Assembly: GCA_046086245.1 (NCBI GenBank)
Contig: JBJSXB010000159.1
Location: 1-8,637, forward strand
Direction of reading: 5' to 3'
Origin: F1-20-MAGs016 sp046086245
GTDB taxonomy: Bacteria; Planctomycetota; Planctomycetia; Pirellulales; UBA1268
Length of the DNA stretch: 8,637 bases
Positions 7,219 through 8,637 of this stretch are shown one piece after another (the first letter of the stretch is position 1; each line of letters starts with the position of its first letter). A program made the translations under genes and the position numbers. The notes beneath the pieces were generated by a model. That model saw only the letters and a list, made by a program, of their open reading frames with translations, was not told the origin of the DNA and did no database searches.

Positions 7219-7665
7219 ATGCGCACGATACGAACGCTGTTCGTCGGAAGCCTGGCGATCGCCGTCGCGATCGCGCCGCAGTGCTGTTGCTGCGTGCTGC
7301 ACGCCGCGACTCGCTCGTCCGTCGCCACGGGGGCGCGTGACGCAGCGCCCTGTTGCTGTTGCGAGGCACCGGTGGCGGGCACCACCATTTGCCCCGGCGC
7401 TCCCTGCCGAACCGACGGGGCGGACCACGACACCACGTGCCCCTGCCGCGGCAAATCGCACCGCTCGGCATGGCAGGCGGGTGACGCGACCATCGCCCCA
7501 CTCCCGAGCGCGACCTCCTGGCATGCCCTCTTCGCATGGCCCGGCGGGCGGACCGGGCCGGGACTCGGCCCGACGGCCACCGCCGGCTCGGTGACCGCCG
7601 GCGTCCGGCCTCCGCCGCTTGCCGGCAAGGCGCTTCTGCGCGCCGCCTGTCGCTGGCAGGTCTGA
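7219..7665 (+). CDS. Cys-rich exported small protein, possible metal-handling protein
   Basis: The product has 148 residues. An N-terminal hydrophobic segment (about 7-19, preceded by two Arg) looks like a signal peptide or anchor. It is followed by CCCC at 22-25, with a possible cleavage after LHA (27-29). A second CCCC lies at 45-48, then CPGAPC (58-63), CPC (74-76) and a final Cys144: 13 Cys in all, 12 of them within residues 22-76, plus His28, 70, 81 and 102. The C-terminal half is Pro/Gly/Ala-rich without recognisable domains and ends in CRWQV. I do not recognise a named family. Short Cys-rich exported proteins of this look occur in planctomycetes near heavy-metal efflux genes (recollection, not checked), and the next gene also bears a metal-like Cys/His pattern. 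Binding of a soft metal such as Cu, Ag or Zn is inference. Start choice rests on the AAGGAGG site. Confidence 0.72.
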   Translation: MRTIRTLFVGSLAIAVAIAPQCCCCVLHAATRSSVATGARDAAPCCCCEAPVAGTTICPGAPCRTDGADHDTTCPCRGKSHRSAWQAGDATIAPLPSATSWHALFAWPGGRTGPGLGPTATAGSVTAGVRPPPLAGKALLRAACRWQV

Positions 7666-7736
7666 TCGGCGTCCCCCGATCCAGCCATGCCCCATCGTCC
7701 GTCGATCGCCGTCGTGGCGTCGGGCCGGACGCGTCG

Positions 7737-7766
7737 CCGCGGCAGCGCCGACCGGCGCCGCCGCGG
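7737..7766 (+). promoter_or_regulatory. Strong 30-base GC hairpin, terminator- or attenuator-like
   Basis: The arms are CCGCGGC (7737-7743) with GCCGCGG (7760-7766) and inside them GCGCC (7745-7749) with GGCGC (7754-7758), closed by the loop GACC and interrupted by one A/C mismatch. That gives 12 G-C pairs, far stronger than a chance stem. No U tract follows (ACGGTATCGGG), so it is not a classical intrinsic terminator. It may halt or slow transcription after the Cys-rich gene or stabilise the upstream mRNA. Confidence 0.5.
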
Positions 7767-7880
7767 ACGGTATCGGGCGTGAGCCGGCGTTGCTGTCGTC
7801 CCGTCGCTGCGCCTCCCGGCGGCGTCGTGGACGGCTTCATGGCCAGCACCGGTCCCACCGCAACCGCTTCCCCACCCATC

Positions 7881-7886
7881 AAGGAG
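7881..7886 (+). promoter_or_regulatory. Ribosome binding site selecting a GTG start
   Basis: AAGGAG is followed after 6 bases by GTG at 7893-7895, an optimal spacing. The next in-frame ATG at 7920 and the upstream in-frame ATG at 7839 both lack a comparable site, so GTG is the preferred start. Confidence 0.65.
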
Positions 7887-7892
7887 TCCGCC

Positions 7893-8637
7893 GTGATCAA
7901 CCGCCGTCCGGCCCCATCGATGACCGTGATCCTCGCTCCGCTGGTCGCCATGCTGCTCGCACCGATCGCGACGGCCTGCCGCGCCGCCGACCCCGCCGAC
8001 CACGAACACGGCGTCGGTGGCCACGGGGGCCTGATCGTGTCGCTCGGACGCGACAGCTACCACGTCGAACCGGTGTTCGAGCGCGACGGCGTGCTCCGGA
8101 TGTACCTGCTCGCCGCCGACGAGACGCGCCTCCAGGAAACCGGCCGCCAGACGCTCACCGCCTACGTCCGCGCCAAGAGCGGCGGCGAGGCGCTGCCGAT
8201 GCCGATCGCCGCGGAACCGCAGGAGGGCGACGCCGACGACAAGACGTCGCGCTTCAAGGGGCTTCTCCCCGAGTCGCTCCGCGGCGTTGCCGTCGAGGTG
8301 ACGATCCCCAACCTGCGGATCGACGGGGAGCGGTTCCGCGTCGCCTTCTCCTCGGTGCCCCGGGCGGCCGCCGTCGCGATGCCGGCACCGCTGCCCGGCG
8401 ACGAGGCGGCGACGTTGTTCCTCACCCCCGGCGGCCTCTACACGGCCGCCGACATCGAGGCCAACGGGCGCCGCACTCCACAGCAGACGTTCGCGAAATT
8501 CCGCGCCAAGCACGATGCCGATCCCAAGGTGGGCGACCGGCTCTGCCCGATCTCCGAGACGAAGGCCAACCCGGCCTGCACCTGGGTCGTCGCCGGCAAG
8601 ACGTACGAGTTCTGCTGCCCGCCGTGCGTGGAGGAGT
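7893..8637 (+). CDS. Exported His/Cys-motif protein, probable heavy-metal-binding protein (3' end outside the window)
   Basis: 248 codons are visible and the frame is open at the window edge. A signal peptide covers about 1-31 (hydrophobic 11-28, then ATACRAAD); ATAC at 26-29 is also a poor lipobox candidate, so a lipoprotein is possible. The mature N terminus is His-rich (DHEHGVGGHGG, His37, 39, 44) and leads into a beta-rich domain (about 45-155) like those I recall on planctomycete proteins encoded beside heavy-metal RND efflux systems. After a linker, residues 210-245 read DPKVGDRLCPISETKANPAC, then Y.FCCPPC, giving Cys218, 229, 241, 242 and 245. This spacing and the Y-x-FCC-xx-C turn resemble YHS/TRASH-type metal-binding modules. 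Predicted role: periplasmic binding or delivery of copper-like ions, possibly as an adaptor or chaperone for an efflux pump encoded downstream. The start is GTG, supported by AAGGAG. No enzyme motif is visible; family assignment is tentative. Confidence 0.75.
   Translation, partial: MINRRPAPSMTVILAPLVAMLLAPIATACRAADPADHEHGVGGHGGLIVSLGRDSYHVEPVFERDGVLRMYLLAADETRLQETGRQTLTAYVRAKSGGEALPMPIAAEPQEGDADDKTSRFKGLLPESLRGVAVEVTIPNLRIDGERFRVAFSSVPRAAAVAMPAPLPGDEAATLFLTPGGLYTAADIEANGRRTPQQTFAKFRAKHDADPKVGDRLCPISETKANPACTWVVAGKTYEFCCPPCVEE

Larger units (their letters stand above)
7666..7892. other. Spacer between the Cys-rich gene and the next + strand gene
   Basis: This 227-base spacer holds a strong GC hairpin (7737-7766) and the ribosome binding site of the next gene. 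A 31-codon frame at 7687-7782 has no Shine-Dalgarno and is Arg-rich, so it is not called. The frame of the next gene is open back to an ATG at 7839, but that start lacks a Shine-Dalgarno. The spacer is long for this compact region, which suggests a transcribed regulatory leader or an independent promoter that I cannot pinpoint. Confidence 0.4.

Noticed and set aside
7687..7782. 31-codon small frame in the + strand spacer
   Set aside because: No Shine-Dalgarno, Arg-rich composition, and it contains the strong hairpin; coding is unsupported.
7839..7892. Upstream in-frame ATG that would lengthen the last gene by 18 residues
   Set aside because: No ribosome binding site, and the extra residues would push the signal peptide away from the N terminus. 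GTG at 7893 has AAGGAG at optimal spacing.
7052..7951. Upstream extension of the large dehydrogenase frame to about 1,500 residues
   Set aside because: The frame is open because of high GC content, but the extension is Arg/Pro/Gly-rich with no domain, runs antisense to the Cys-rich gene, and precedes a clear Shine-Dalgarno and signal peptide at 7051-7057.
6282..8513. 743-codon - strand frame
   Set aside because: It overlaps the dehydrogenase start and is antisense to both + strand genes; its composition is of the shadow type and it has no recognisable motif.
1..8637. tRNA, rRNA, CRISPR arrays, insertion sequences or prophage genes
   Set aside because: No cloverleaf, regular repeat-spacer pattern, transposase or phage-like gene was seen on either strand by eye.

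Overview
The window is GC-rich, densely coded bacterial DNA and very probably comes from a planctomycete, most likely of the Pirellulales group. The main marker is a 1,200-residue secreted protein that joins a 'PVC-type' membrane-bound-dehydrogenase beta-propeller, a HEAT-like region and a C-terminal c-type haem domain, an architecture typical of that phylum. A KDG-kinase-like sugar kinase end and a short Cys-rich exported protein fit the same picture. Taxonomy is inferred from protein character only; no rRNA or tRNA gene was seen.

Layout: (1) 1-138, + strand: the last 45 codons of a PfkB-family sugar kinase, probably 2-keto-3-deoxygluconate kinase. (2) 149-7051, - strand: four closely spaced genes that look like one operon. 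In transcription order they are the propeller/HEAT/cytochrome c dehydrogenase (7051-3449), a GNAT acetyltransferase (3402-2743), an iron-type alcohol dehydrogenase of the AraM/glycerol-1-phosphate dehydrogenase class (2662-1613) and a 12-helix APC-superfamily permease (1609-149). Gaps are 46, 80 and 3 bases. The permease end meets the kinase end convergently with 10 bases between them. (3) 7052-7218: a 167-base divergent intergenic region that must hold promoters for both directions. (4) 7219-8637, + strand: a 148-residue Cys-rich exported protein with two CCCC runs, then a 227-base spacer containing a strong 30-base hairpin, then a GTG-initiated exported protein that runs off the right edge. 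The latter has a His-rich mature N terminus and a Cys-rich C-terminal motif of YHS/TRASH appearance.

How the genes may work together: the - strand set combines periplasmic electron-transfer oxidation (cytochrome-linked dehydrogenase), a cytoplasmic metal-dependent alcohol/sugar-alcohol dehydrogenase and an importer. With the neighbouring KDG kinase this suggests uptake and oxidation of a small organic compound, but no substrate can be named. The + strand pair looks like the start of a heavy-metal (copper-like) handling or efflux locus; genes beyond the window edge would decide this. Every apparent gap is under 300 bases. Many long open frames antisense to these genes are composition artefacts and were left out.
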